Positions 30,777 to 39,734 are shown, counted from the stretch's first letter. The stretch: DNA of 64,000 nucleotides from Palsa-513 sp050010595 (GCA_050010595.1 JBEKKS010000012.1:14875-78874), one strand, 5' to 3'. The notes: a model not told the origin generated them from the sequence alone. Numbers and translations: made by a program.

Positions 30777-32306
30777 ACAGGTGTGAGCGTTTCCGGGTTG
30801 GAGCAGCGACTCGCCGCGGTGCAGCGTGGCGGGAATCAGTCGGTGACTGCCCAGATCGTTGAGACATTCGTTGCGGCGATCGCCTCCGGCGAGCTCGTGG
30901 CGGGCGACAAGCTGCCTCCCACGCGCCGGCTCGCAGAGCTCGCCGCCGTCAACCAGCTGACGGCGGGGCGCTGTTACCGGCGCCTCGCCGAGCGTGGCCT
31001 GGTCGTCTCCGAGGTCGGCCGCGGAACGTTCGTGCGCGCGGCGGTGGCGCCCGCCGGACGACCCGTCGGCGCGCGCGATGCGTCCTGGCAAACCTATGTC
31101 CTGCCACCCGAGCGTGGCGGCTCGGCTGGTTGGATTCTCACCGAGCTCGCCCAGCAGATGGGCGACGAAGCGGCTGGGCTGATCCCGCTCTCGGCCGGCT
31201 ATCCGCCGTCCGAGCTGATTCCGGTGGAGCTCCTGGCGCAGGCCAGCGCAGCGGAGATCGCGAGCCACGGCGCCGCCAGCTTCGAGTACGGACCGGTGGC
31301 CGGCCAGGGCTCACTGCGCAGCGAACTGGCCCGTCTGGGTCGCACGCGCGGGCTTGACGATGACGCCGGGTCGATCCTCGTCACGACGGGCGCTCGCCAG
31401 GCGATCACGCTCGCGGTACGTGCGCTGTTGCGCGCCGGCGACAAGGTCGCGTGCGAGTCGCCCACCTACATGGGCATCATCGACGCCCTCCAAGCGGTCG
31501 AGGCGGAGATACTTCCGGTGCCGGTCGACGCGGACGGGCTCGACACCGACGCGCTCGAGGCGCTTCTGCGCCGGCACGAGATCCGCATGGTTGCGCTACA
31601 GCCGCGCCTGCAGAACCCGACCGGCGCCGACCTGTCGACCGAGCGACGAGCTCACCTCGTCGAGCTTGCCCGGCGCCACGGCTTCTTCATCCTCGAGGAT
31701 GCGGTGTACGCGGACCTGCGCTTCGCGGGTGCCGATCCTGGGCCGCTGCGGGCGCTGGCACCGGCTCACGTCATCTATCTGGACTCGTTCTCGAAGAGCC
31801 TCGGACCTGGCCTGCGCGCCGGCTGGATCGCCGCGAGTGGCCCCGTCCGCGATCGACTGGTCGCTGAGAAGCGCGGCGATGACGCGCACGGTGCGACGCT
31901 CCCCCAGCAGATCGTCGCCAAGTTCCTCGCCGACGGCTGCTACGCAGAGCAGCTGGAGCGCGCGCGGGCGCTCCATCGCGAGCGCCGTGACGTGCTGCTC
32001 GCCGCGGTCGATCAGGAGCTGGGCGAGCTGGTCAGCTACCGGCTGCCGCAAGGCGGCGGTCATGTCTGGGTAACGTTGAACGAGCCGTGCGACGACGCGC
32101 GCCTCTACCGCGATGCGCTTGCGGCAGGCGTCAGCTTCGTTCCCGGCTCGACGATGCTCGTCGAGCGCCCGCACGCCACGCACCTGCGGCTCTCGTTCGG
32201 GCGCCTCGACAACGACACGGCCCGCGAAGGGGTGCGCCGGCTGGCCGGAGTGATCCGCGCGCAGCGCGAGGACCGGCGCGAGCGCGCGTCGTTGCCCGTC
32301 AATTAG
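30774..32306 (+). CDS. MocR-type regulator: GntR HTH fused to aminotransferase domain
   Basis: 510 residues. The winged HTH occupies about residues 20-85 (VETFVAAIASGELVAGDKLP ... ELAAVNQLTAGRCYRRLAER). The fold-type I aminotransferase domain follows: PLSAGYPPSELIP, VTTGARQAITLAVRALL, ALQPRLQNPTGADLS, the DAVYADLRF Asp, and the PLP Lys in YLDSFSKSLGPGLRAGW. Such proteins sense PLP or amino-compounds and regulate a neighbouring gene. In many MocR proteins transamination is lost although the Lys remains. Its likely target is itself and the divergent small gene pair. Confidence 0.93.
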   Translation: MTGVSVSGLEQRLAAVQRGGNQSVTAQIVETFVAAIASGELVAGDKLPPTRRLAELAAVNQLTAGRCYRRLAERGLVVSEVGRGTFVRAAVAPAGRPVGARDASWQTYVLPPERGGSAGWILTELAQQMGDEAAGLIPLSAGYPPSELIPVELLAQASAAEIASHGAASFEYGPVAGQGSLRSELARLGRTRGLDDDAGSILVTTGARQAITLAVRALLRAGDKVACESPTYMGIIDALQAVEAEILPVPVDADGLDTDALEALLRRHEIRMVALQPRLQNPTGADLSTERRAHLVELARRHGFFILEDAVYADLRFAGADPGPLRALAPAHVIYLDSFSKSLGPGLRAGWIAASGPVRDRLVAEKRGDDAHGATLPQQIVAKFLADGCYAEQLERARALHRERRDVLLAAVDQELGELVSYRLPQGGGHVWVTLNEPCDDARLYRDALAAGVSFVPGSTMLVERPHATHLRLSFGRLDNDTAREGVRRLAGVIRAQREDRRERASLPVN

Positions 32307-32443
32307 CGGGCGCCCCTGGCGTCGCCGGGTCGCGGTAACCGGTTAATCACCTGCAGGTCACGCAATCGCTACGTCGCCACGGCGGAGTCGGTCGAGACTC
32401 GCGCTCGTAGTGCTTGGGTGATCAACCGGAGGTGAAGGACGCG

Positions 32444-35005
32444 ATGAAACCTGATGTGCCAGTGAAGTCTGGACGCGTGGCATCCGCCTACGCGTCGCTG
32501 CGGGGCGCCGCCCGGCGCCGCACGCGTCGTCGCCCGGCGGCGACGACAGGATTTGTCGCTCTGGTGGCCTGCGCTTTGAGCGTGATGGCTGCCGGGGCCG
32601 TTGAGTCGAGCACGGCGACGGGCAACCCGAGCCAGTGCCCGGCGGGTAGCACCCTCGAAGCCCAAACGGGCACCTGGGGTCAGGCCCAGTGCGTGATAAC
32701 GGCGACCGGTACCCCGGTAGGGGCGGTCAAGCACGTCTGGCTGATCATCCTCGAGAACAAGTCCTACGACGAGAGCTTCAGCGGGCTCAACCAGAACAGC
32801 TATCTGTGGAAGACGCTGCCCGCACAAGGCGCCCTGCTCACCAACTACTACGGCACAGGGCACTTCAGCATGGACAACTACATCTCTCTGGTCTCCGGTC
32901 AAGCGCCGTCCTACGCAGTTCAGGACGACTGCTCGACGACGGCGAACATGACCAACAACAACTCCGGGATCATCACAACGGGAGCGGTTGGCAACACGAC
33001 GGACACCGACGGCACGGCCGACAAGAGTGGGACGTTCACGACCACGGCGACCACGAGCGGCTCGTCGAACGGCAACTATGGGCAGCTGCTCACGCACGGC
33101 GGCGTTGACGCGTCCCTCGCCAACAACGGCTGCGTTTACCCGACGGACGTCCCAACCCTGTTCAACCAGCTCAACGCGGCTAACGTGTCGTGGAAGGGCT
33201 ACGCACAGGATCTCGGAGGCGCTCAGCCCGTCGGTTCAAAGACCTATGTCACCGGCACCACTCCCGGCGTGACGGACACAGTTCCCGGTCGCGAGGACGG
33301 GCTGTGCGGCTACCCGGGGACGTCATCCAACAACGCGGTAACCAACCCGACGAATCTGGTTGCGCCAAGTGGCGACGTCACCAGCTTCACCGGCGCTCAG
33401 CCGGCGGGTGCGAACAACAACGGGGACCCAGCGGATCAGTACGTCGCCAAGCACTTCCCGGTGCCGTGGTTCGCGGCGCTGACCGGCGAGGCCTCGGGCA
33501 CCCAGTCGGGTGTCACCTATACCGCATCCTCGGCGCTGAACGAGCCGACGACACCGGAGTACGACGGGTCTGGCTCGACCAGCGGAACCGCTGACAACAA
33601 CTGCGATGCGAACCATGTCAGCAACCTCGATGACCCGACCTACGGGCTCGTGCACGACCTGAGCCTCCCGGCCAACAAGGTCCCGGCGTTCAACTGGATC
33701 ACGCCGAACAACTGCAGCGACGCACACGACGCGACCTGCCAGGGCAACAACCTGTCGGGTGCGTTCAACGCGAACGGCACACCCGACTACACCCCGGCCG
33801 GTCTTCCGGCCTATGACCCGGAGGCGACGACCCCGACCAACTACACCGGCGGGCTGTACGCATCCGACCTGTTCCTCCGTTACTACATACCGCTGATCGA
33901 GCAGTCCGCCGCGTTCAAGGACGGCGGCCTGATCGACGTCACGTTCGACGAGGCCAACCCGCCCTTCACGGTCGGCAACAGCTTCAACAACGTGCCGGCC
34001 AGCGGTGACTCGACGACCTACTCGGCACCGGCAGACCAGCCGACCTACGGCTCGAAGGGGACCGACTATCCAGGCGCCAACTCGCTGTACGGCGCCTACG
34101 GAGCCCTCGCCGATGCCGCGGGTGAGAACATCGATGGCGTCAACGTGCCGACGGAACCGACCGGGCCAAACGACCCCGAGGTGACGACCAGCACGGGTGA
34201 CCAGCTACAACCGGGTCCGGGAGCCTCCGGCTTCATCGATCGCCCGACCGGGCTGACCGGTGAGAGCCCCTACCTGTCCGGTTCGCCGGGCACGACGACC
34301 GAGCCCGCGATGGTGGCTCCCGGCTCGAGTCTCGCCATCGATCCCAAGATCAACGCCGACGACACCGGACGCCTCGTCTCGGGGACCGGGATCCCGGCCG
34401 ACACATTCGTCGGGGCAGTGAGCGACACGGGGCCGTATGCCCTGAGTGCGAACGCCAGCACGACCACGGCGTCCAACAACTACGCCAAGCCGTGGATCGG
34501 AACGTTCCAACTGCTCAACGACAGCGGGCAACCGGTGACGCTGCCGAGCGGATTCAACGGAACGATCACGCTCGGTGCGGAGGGTGGCACCTCCACGCTC
34601 GGCACCACCACCTGCCCGACCGGCAGCGAGGCGGCGACGAGCAGTGGCTGCGTCACCCTCGACCCGCTGTATGACGCCACCGACTTCACTCCCGGCGGCG
34701 GCGACACCGGCACCGTGCTGATCAGCTCGCTGATCAAGCCCGGCACCGTGTCGAGCACCTACTACAACCACTACAGCACGCTGCGTACGCTCGAAGACCT
34801 GTTGCTGACAGGTCAGCGCTGCTCCGATACGACGCTCGTCGCCGGCTCGGTCTGCGGTGGCCTTGATGGCGAAGGACACATCGGCTACGCCGCCCAGCGG
34901 GGTCTCGCGGACTTCGGCCCGGACGTGTTCACGGCCGAGTCCTTCAGGCCCTTGGAGCCGATCCAGCCGTCGTGGCCGTACCGGCGCCAGCGGCATCACG
35001 GGTAG
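32444..35005 (+). CDS. Secreted phosphoesterase (alkaline phosphatase/phospholipase C superfamily)
   Basis: 853 residues from ATG 32444, preceded by GGAGGTG at 9 nt. A long signal peptide or anchor has a basic region (RRRTRRRPAATTG) and a hydrophobic core (FVALVACALSVMAAGAV). The mature protein opens VKHVWLIILENKSYDESFSG, the metal-binding motif of the phosphoesterase family, then ALLTNYYGTGHFSMDNYISL, PAFNWITPNNCSDAHD and LIDVTFDEANPP. Long Asn/Thr/Gly/Ser-rich insertions separate the catalytic blocks and make it larger than typical members. Probably hydrolyses phosphate esters or phospholipids outside the cell. Followed closely by a lipoprotein gene. Confidence 0.88.
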   Translation: MKPDVPVKSGRVASAYASLRGAARRRTRRRPAATTGFVALVACALSVMAAGAVESSTATGNPSQCPAGSTLEAQTGTWGQAQCVITATGTPVGAVKHVWLIILENKSYDESFSGLNQNSYLWKTLPAQGALLTNYYGTGHFSMDNYISLVSGQAPSYAVQDDCSTTANMTNNNSGIITTGAVGNTTDTDGTADKSGTFTTTATTSGSSNGNYGQLLTHGGVDASLANNGCVYPTDVPTLFNQLNAANVSWKGYAQDLGGAQPVGSKTYVTGTTPGVTDTVPGREDGLCGYPGTSSNNAVTNPTNLVAPSGDVTSFTGAQPAGANNNGDPADQYVAKHFPVPWFAALTGEASGTQSGVTYTASSALNEPTTPEYDGSGSTSGTADNNCDANHVSNLDDPTYGLVHDLSLPANKVPAFNWITPNNCSDAHDATCQGNNLSGAFNANGTPDYTPAGLPAYDPEATTPTNYTGGLYASDLFLRYYIPLIEQSAAFKDGGLIDVTFDEANPPFTVGNSFNNVPASGDSTTYSAPADQPTYGSKGTDYPGANSLYGAYGALADAAGENIDGVNVPTEPTGPNDPEVTTSTGDQLQPGPGASGFIDRPTGLTGESPYLSGSPGTTTEPAMVAPGSSLAIDPKINADDTGRLVSGTGIPADTFVGAVSDTGPYALSANASTTTASNNYAKPWIGTFQLLNDSGQPVTLPSGFNGTITLGAEGGTSTLGTTTCPTGSEAATSSGCVTLDPLYDATDFTPGGGDTGTVLISSLIKPGTVSSTYYNHYSTLRTLEDLLLTGQRCSDTTLVAGSVCGGLDGEGHIGYAAQRGLADFGPDVFTAESFRPLEPIQPSWPYRRQRHHG

Positions 35006-35021
35006 GCAGTGAGGCAGTCTG

Positions 35022-35609
35022 ATGCACGCCCCTAACAGGGCGACCGCGAGCGAATTGGGCCGGGCTTTCGAGCCCGGCCCGCTTCGTGCCGCGGCCGCTG
35101 TCCTGCTTGTTGGCATCGCCCTCGCGGGATGTGGCGGCGCGGGCTCGAAATACCCGTCGTTCCTACCGAAGAGCACCGTCGACCCGACGGTTGATCGGGT
35201 GCTGACGGGCACGATTGCAAAGCCGGCTCTGACCGTCGAGGGCCTGGCCGTCCACGTCAAGACCCGCGCGTTCGATGTCGTGATCACCGTCAGCGGTCCG
35301 ATCGTGCCGGGCGAGGGACTGCCCTACCAACCGCCGGCAACGACCTGCACGTGGACCGTAACGATGAAAGATGCCACCGCCGACGTCCCGGTTTCGCTTG
35401 CCGATTTCCACGCCGTGGACCACCTCGGCGCCTACCAAGTCCCGCATCTGGTGCCCGGTGAGGCCAGCCCACCCTCGGTGCTGCGCCCGGGTCAGGCGCT
35501 CAAGTTCCAGATTCGCGCATACTCGCTGGTCGGTGAAGGGCTGATGCAATGGGCACCGGACCGACGCCACGTCGTTGCCGACTGGGACTACGAAGTCGAG
35601 AACGACTGA
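35022..35609 (+). CDS. Putative lipoprotein
   Basis: 195 residues. RAAAAVLLVGIALAGCGGAG is a lipoprotein signal with the LAGC lipobox, so the mature protein begins at Cys 37 or so. The rest is a beta-rich domain (TRAFDVVITVSGPIVPGEG, TTCTWTVTMKDATADVPVS) without a recognised family. ATG 35022 follows TGAGG at 8 nt; a TTG at 35055 would give a more usual signal peptide. Only 16 nt separate it from the phosphoesterase, so they are probably co-transcribed; a UUCG hairpin lies in its first codons. Confidence 0.7.
   Translation: MHAPNRATASELGRAFEPGPLRAAAAVLLVGIALAGCGGAGSKYPSFLPKSTVDPTVDRVLTGTIAKPALTVEGLAVHVKTRAFDVVITVSGPIVPGEGLPYQPPATTCTWTVTMKDATADVPVSLADFHAVDHLGAYQVPHLVPGEASPPSVLRPGQALKFQIRAYSLVGEGLMQWAPDRRHVVADWDYEVEND
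35057..35080 (+). terminator. 10-bp GC stem with UUCG tetraloop inside the lipoprotein 5' end
   Basis: GGGCCGGGCT, loop TTCG, AGCCCGGCCC form a perfect 10-bp hairpin about 50 bp after the phosphoesterase stop. UUCG loops are unusually stable. No T-run follows, so it is either a GC-rich actinobacterial terminator for the phosphoesterase transcript, an attenuator before the lipoprotein, or a stabilising structure. Confidence 0.45.
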
Positions 35610-35625
35610 CCGCAGTCGCGCGGAC

Positions 35626-35655
35626 TTGACACGTAACCATATGGTTACGTATGCT
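35626..35655 (+). promoter_or_regulatory. Promoter with 20-bp palindromic operator for the ArsR-SRPBCC gene
   Basis: TTGACA at 35626-35631 and TATGCT at 35650-35655, spaced 18 bp, make a near-consensus sigma-70 promoter. The perfect palindrome ACGTAACCATATGGTTACGT (35631-35650) fills the spacer, an ideal position for repression by the HTH protein encoded directly downstream. The predicted transcription start falls at about 35662. Confidence 0.75.
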
Positions 35656-35661
35656 GCGGCT

Positions 35662-36462
35662 GTGGACGATGTGTTCAGGGCGCTGGCAGACAGGACACGG
35701 CGAGGGTTGCTCGACGAGCTCTTTCGCAGCGATGGCCAAACGCTCACCGCGCTCGAGCAGCGCTTGCCGATGACGAGGATCGGCGTGATGAAGCATCTGC
35801 GCGTGCTCGAGCAGGCGGGTCTCGTCACCACGCGTCGTCACGGCCGCGAGAAGCTCCACTTCCTCAATCCGGTTCCGATTCGGCTCGTCTATGAGCGCTG
35901 GGTGAGCAAGTACGCGGAGCCGTTGGCGGCGACCTTGACAGGCCTCAAACGCGAACTGGAGGGAGACATGACCAACAAAGCGGAGCCCTACACCGTGATC
36001 GGCGACCGCGGCGCGATGACCGTGTTCGAGATCTACATCAAGGCGAGCCCCGAGCGCGTCTGGGAGGCGATCACCGACGGCGAGCTACGCAAGCGCTACA
36101 GCTTCGGTGTCGGCACCGAGTCCGACTGGCGGTCGGGCTCGCCGTACAAGAGCGGAGTTCCCGGACGCGTCGAGATCGCCGAGGGGGAGAACCTCGAGGT
36201 CGATCCGCCGCGACGGCTGGTGCAGAGCTTCAAGGCGCTCTGGAGCGAGGAGGTCAAGGCGGAGGGCGATTCGCGCGTCACCTGGGAGATCGAGCCGGTT
36301 GGTGAGGACTCGGTGAAGTTGACCGTGATCCACGACCGCCTCGCACCCAACGCAAACTCCCAGCTCTACGGCGGCTGGCCGATGATCCTCTCCGGCCTGA
36401 AGACGCTGCTCGAGACGGGCGAGGACCTCACGACGCCCGGCTCGCTGATGTACGCGCGATGA
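35662..36462 (+). CDS. ArsR-family HTH fused to SRPBCC (AHSA1-type) domain
   Basis: 266 residues. Residues 1-95 are an ArsR winged helix (VFRALADRTRRGLLDELFRS, MTRIGVMKHLRVLEQAGLV); residues 110-266 are an SRPBCC ligand-binding domain (FEIYIKASPERVWEAITDGE, SWIEP-like core, MILSGLKTLLETGE). In most genomes these are two adjacent genes; here they are one chain. The start is taken as GTG 35662, at the predicted transcription start (leaderless), rather than ATG 35641, which lies inside the promoter palindrome upstream of that start. The SRPBCC part probably binds a hydrophobic ligand that relieves autorepression. Confidence 0.88.
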   Translation: MDDVFRALADRTRRGLLDELFRSDGQTLTALEQRLPMTRIGVMKHLRVLEQAGLVTTRRHGREKLHFLNPVPIRLVYERWVSKYAEPLAATLTGLKRELEGDMTNKAEPYTVIGDRGAMTVFEIYIKASPERVWEAITDGELRKRYSFGVGTESDWRSGSPYKSGVPGRVEIAEGENLEVDPPRRLVQSFKALWSEEVKAEGDSRVTWEIEPVGEDSVKLTVIHDRLAPNANSQLYGGWPMILSGLKTLLETGEDLTTPGSLMYAR

Positions 36463-36466
36463 GCGG

Positions 36467-36889
36467 CTAGCTATGCGGGAGCGGCTCGCGCGTGATCGCG
36501 GTGACCGCCACGCGGAGCGGTGCGGTTCCGGACCGGTTCGCGTTGTGGATGCGAACCTTGTAGGCCGATCCGCCTAGCACCGATCCGGCGCTCAATACCT
36601 TGACGGCCCCACGGCTCGGCGTCGCGCCACGGGCACCGGCCGGCGGACCGAGCACCACGGTCCTGCCGGCGTAGGTCGCGTTGCCGTACTCGAGGGCGTC
36701 CGGATAGCCGACCGTGACCGTTTCAGTCCGGCCGGCGGCGATGTTGACCGTGGTCGAAGCTTGCAGCTCGATCGTCGACGCCGCCAGTGCCGCGCTGCTC
36801 GCGAGCAGCGCGAGCAGCAGGCCCGTGCCGAGCGCGGTTGTGCGGGTGCGCGTCAGGCGCGACCCTGGATTTGGGCACGCAGCATCCAC
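36467..36889 (-). CDS. Exported small protein of unknown function
   Basis: Up to 140 residues. TALGTGLLLALLASSAALAA is a Sec signal peptide; the mature part of about 100 residues is beta-rich (TTVNIAAGRTETVTVGYPDA, AYKVRIHNANRSGTAPLRVA) and looks like a small Ig-like domain. The ATG at 36889 lies inside the dps gene (37-bp overlap); a CTG at 36856 that overlaps the dps stop (CTGA) would give a shorter, more normal signal peptide. Stops 4 bp from the convergent ArsR-SRPBCC gene. Confidence 0.68.
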   Translation of the reverse strand: MDAACPNPGSRLTRTRTTALGTGLLLALLASSAALAASTIELQASTTVNIAAGRTETVTVGYPDALEYGNATYAGRTVVLGPPAGARGATPSRGAVKVLSAGSVLGGSAYKVRIHNANRSGTAPLRVAVTAITREPLPHS

Positions 36890-37347
36890 TGCTGCTGCTC
36901 GAGCGCGCGCAGCACGTCGACAAGGACGTCCTGGGAGGCGAGGTCGAGCTCGGCGATCCGCTCGGCGCGCGTGCGCGTCCTCTCACTCGCCTCGGCGACG
37001 CGACGGATCAGCTCGCTGACCACCTCGTGGTCGAGGATCGCGCCGGGCGTGATGGCGGACCGCTCCGCCGCCTCGACGATCGCACTTGCCTGCCCGTCGG
37101 GCGAGATGCCGATCGCGACGGCACGCTCGGCGACGGTATCCGAGAGGTCGCGCCAGGAATCGACCAGCTCGTCGAGCTGGAGGTGAAGCGAGCGAAAGTT
37201 CGGACCGACGACCGACCAGTGCAGTTGCTTGCCGACAAGCGATAGATCGATCAGCTCAACGAGGGTCGCCTGAAGCTGGCGGCCGACCTCGTCGCGCTCA
37301 TGCCCGCCCAGCGGCGGAAGGTGCGTCGACGCAACGATCTGGGCCAT
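36853..37347 (-). CDS. dps: Dps-family DNA protection ferritin
   Basis: 164 residues starting MAQIVASTHLPPLGGHERDE. The Dps ferroxidase and fold signature is clear: VGKQLHWSVVGPNFRSLHLQ, then LDELVDSWRDLSDTVAERAV with the conserved Asp and Glu. Dodecameric Dps oxidises and stores iron and protects DNA in stationary phase or oxidative stress. TAGGAGG lies 4-5 nt before the ATG at 37347. Its stop overlaps the downstream exported-protein gene. Confidence 0.93.
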   Translation of the reverse strand: MAQIVASTHLPPLGGHERDEVGRQLQATLVELIDLSLVGKQLHWSVVGPNFRSLHLQLDELVDSWRDLSDTVAERAVAIGISPDGQASAIVEAAERSAITPGAILDHEVVSELIRRVAEASERTRTRAERIAELDLASQDVLVDVLRALEQQQWMLRAQIQGRA

Positions 37348-37497
37348 GCTGCCTCCTAAGGTTCCGGTGGTCGGGTTCGAGAAGCGTAGCCGCCGACCGC
37401 GGGCGGCGACCGTTGAGGCCGTCGGCGCCCCCGAGCTGGCCGAGAAAGCCTTTCGCCGCTGGGCGTCCAGCGCAAGGCGATCGGCGATGATCCGCGC

Positions 37498-38517
37498 GTG
37501 CGCCTTGCCCGAATCGCCGTTATCTGCGTCGCGGCGCTTGCCGCGGTGGTACTCGCGCCGCCACTCTCGCGAGCTGCGGCGACAGGGTGCGGCTCGGCGA
37601 CGCAGGCGACGATCGATGCCGGCTACAGCGCGGCGAGCTGGAAGATCTACGAGGGCGAGCTCTACAACCCCGAGGTCGGCGAAGACGCCAGGCACGTCGA
37701 GCGCTCGCAGGCATTGACGAGCGCGCTCGCAACCGGCAACGCGAGCGCCGTGCTCGCGAGCACTCGCGCGCTCGTGTACCACCTGCGCTGGCACATCGTT
37801 CGGCTGCGCGTGCTCTCCGCGAGCGGTCAGTTGCTGGCCGACGTCGGCGGCCCCTACATCCTCGCGCCGGTCCGCGGTGTCTTGAGCTATCGGGGCGCAG
37901 TAGTCGGACGGTTCGTGATGAGCGTGCAGGACGACCTCGGCTACACCAAGCTCGTCTCGCGCTTCACCGGGTTGCCAGTCGAGGTCTACGGCCAGGGGCG
38001 ACCGCTCGTCGGGGAGGGGTTTCCCGTCGGCGAGGTACCGGCGCAGCAGCCTGTCGACGGTTCGACGATCTATGTCGCTGGCGTTAAGTCGCGTGCGCTG
38101 ACGTTCAACGTCAAGGCGTTCCCAACCGGACAGTCAGCGGTCGTGCTGGCGGTTCCGCTTGCCGGCGTGACGCAGACACGGAGCAGCTGCCTGGCGGTCA
38201 AGGCCTCCGTCTACACGTCGATCGCCGCCGGGCTGGCACGCCAGCTCGAGCTCCCGAGCGACGTAAGCGCGCTCGTCACGGTTGACCACGAGTTCGACCC
38301 GGACAAGCTGATGTTCGTCTATGAGGGAGCGATCCCCTTGTTGGGCTCGCCGGGGTTCGCATTGCCGCGCCACCTGCCGACGAGCGGGCAGGTCACCTAC
38401 GGCGGGGGGCGTTGGCTTGTCACATCCTTCGCTCCGGTGGTCGGCCTGCGCGTGTACCTCCTGTTCCCGATGGCCGCACCGGTGCGTGGCTCGAGCGGTC
38501 CAACGGGTGCCGCTTAG
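37498..38517 (+). CDS. Exported Cache-like sensor-domain protein, paralog 1
   Basis: 339 residues, GTG start. RIAVICVAALAAVVLAPPLS is a signal peptide. The core, WHIVRLRVLSASGQLLADVG followed by GPYILAPVRGVLSYRG and FVMSVQDDLGYTKLVSRFTG, has the strand-turn pattern of Cache-type extracytoplasmic sensor domains (inference) and is shared almost unchanged with the next gene. No kinase, cyclase or methyl-accepting domain is attached and only one hydrophobic N-terminal segment exists, so it is probably released or loosely anchored. Two spaced cysteines may pair. Followed after 12 bp by its paralog. Confidence 0.75.
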   Translation: MRLARIAVICVAALAAVVLAPPLSRAAATGCGSATQATIDAGYSAASWKIYEGELYNPEVGEDARHVERSQALTSALATGNASAVLASTRALVYHLRWHIVRLRVLSASGQLLADVGGPYILAPVRGVLSYRGAVVGRFVMSVQDDLGYTKLVSRFTGLPVEVYGQGRPLVGEGFPVGEVPAQQPVDGSTIYVAGVKSRALTFNVKAFPTGQSAVVLAVPLAGVTQTRSSCLAVKASVYTSIAAGLARQLELPSDVSALVTVDHEFDPDKLMFVYEGAIPLLGSPGFALPRHLPTSGQVTYGGGRWLVTSFAPVVGLRVYLLFPMAAPVRGSSGPTGAA

Positions 38518-38529
38518 CGGCAGGGCGAA

Positions 38530-39669
38530 ATGCGTTCACGTACTAGTCTTCCGCGCGTGCTCGGGGAGCCCGACAGCGCGATCGCGTGGTGTCGGCTCGC
38601 GGTGGCTTGCGCTGTCGCGGCCTTCTTCGCGATCGCTACAACCACCAGCGCCGGCGCGGCGGTGGCGAGCACTGGGCCGCCGTGCGGAGCTGCCGGCGCG
38701 ACGCGCATCGTTGATCAGATCGATGACGGAATCGCACGCGAGATCTACTCGCAGGAGCTCGGCAGCACCGAAGTCTCGGCGGACCTGACGCGGATCAGCG
38801 ACTCGAATGCGCTCGCCAGCGCCGTTGCAAGCGGCAATCTCGCGGCAATCCAGAGCGCCACGCACGCGATCGTCTACACGCCTGTCTGGCACATCGTTCG
38901 GCTGCGGGTTCTCTCGCCTACCGGGACCGTGCTCGCCGATGTCGGCGGGCCCTACATCCTCGCTCCGGTAACGGAGCACATCACCTACGACGGCAAGACG
39001 GTCGGTAGCTTCGTGATGAGCGTGCAGGACGACAGGGGCTACAAGAAGCTCGTCACCCACATTGCCGGCGTACCGGTCGAGATCTATCGCGCCGGCAAGC
39101 CACTGATGGGAACGCTGCCAAAGCCCCCGGCGAGCCCGCCGAGCAGCGGGTCGCTGAAACTGGCGGGGATCAGCTACGCAGTCGACGCATACAGCGTCGA
39201 GGCCTTTCCGAGCGGCACGCTGGAGGTCGCGGTGTTCGTTCCCAAGCCGACGGCGGCGCTCGCCAAGGCCAGCTGCGCCTCGGTCGCGCTGGCGACGGAC
39301 GCCAGCGTGGTGCGCAACGTCGCCAGCGGCTTGGAGCTCTCGGGCCACAACATCTACGCCAACCAGCAGCTCTTCATCAGCCAGGCCACCGGCTACGTCC
39401 ACGTGCCTGTCTTCATGTTCAGCGACGGCGTTGAGGATTACGGGACGAACTACCTTCCTGGCAGCTCAGCGCCTTCGCCGCCATCGTTGACGGCGAAAGC
39501 CACCGAGGTCAGCTACGAGGGCAGCGAGTGGCTCGTCTCGGCACAACGGCCGTTCCCGCCGGCCTGGATCTACGTGTTCGCGCCGGCGAACGCGGCCGCA
39601 ACCGCCGGGGGCACGGGATCGACCGGGTCCGTGCCGGGGGACGGCGCAGGCAACCCGGGCGGTCAATAG
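38530..39669 (+). CDS. Exported Cache-like sensor-domain protein, paralog 2
   Basis: 379 residues with a signal peptide (LAVACAVAAFFAIATTTSAG). It repeats the architecture of the preceding gene: VWHIVRLRVLSPTGTVLADV, GGPYILAPVTEHITYDGKTV, FVMSVQDDRGYKKLVTHIAG and PVEIYRAGKPLMG. It has a longer C-terminus ending in a Gly/Pro/Ser tail (GGTGSTGSVPGDGAGNPGG). The two genes are a tandem duplication that has diverged considerably outside the core. They precede a GT39-type membrane transferase by 65 bp. Confidence 0.75.
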   Translation: MRSRTSLPRVLGEPDSAIAWCRLAVACAVAAFFAIATTTSAGAAVASTGPPCGAAGATRIVDQIDDGIAREIYSQELGSTEVSADLTRISDSNALASAVASGNLAAIQSATHAIVYTPVWHIVRLRVLSPTGTVLADVGGPYILAPVTEHITYDGKTVGSFVMSVQDDRGYKKLVTHIAGVPVEIYRAGKPLMGTLPKPPASPPSSGSLKLAGISYAVDAYSVEAFPSGTLEVAVFVPKPTAALAKASCASVALATDASVVRNVASGLELSGHNIYANQQLFISQATGYVHVPVFMFSDGVEDYGTNYLPGSSAPSPPSLTAKATEVSYEGSEWLVSAQRPFPPAWIYVFAPANAAATAGGTGSTGSVPGDGAGNPGGQ

Positions 39670-39734
39670 GCTCCGCTGGCCGGTGAGCTGGGGGCGCGTG
39701 AGGGACGTGCCCGACCCGCCCCCGGCGACCCAGG

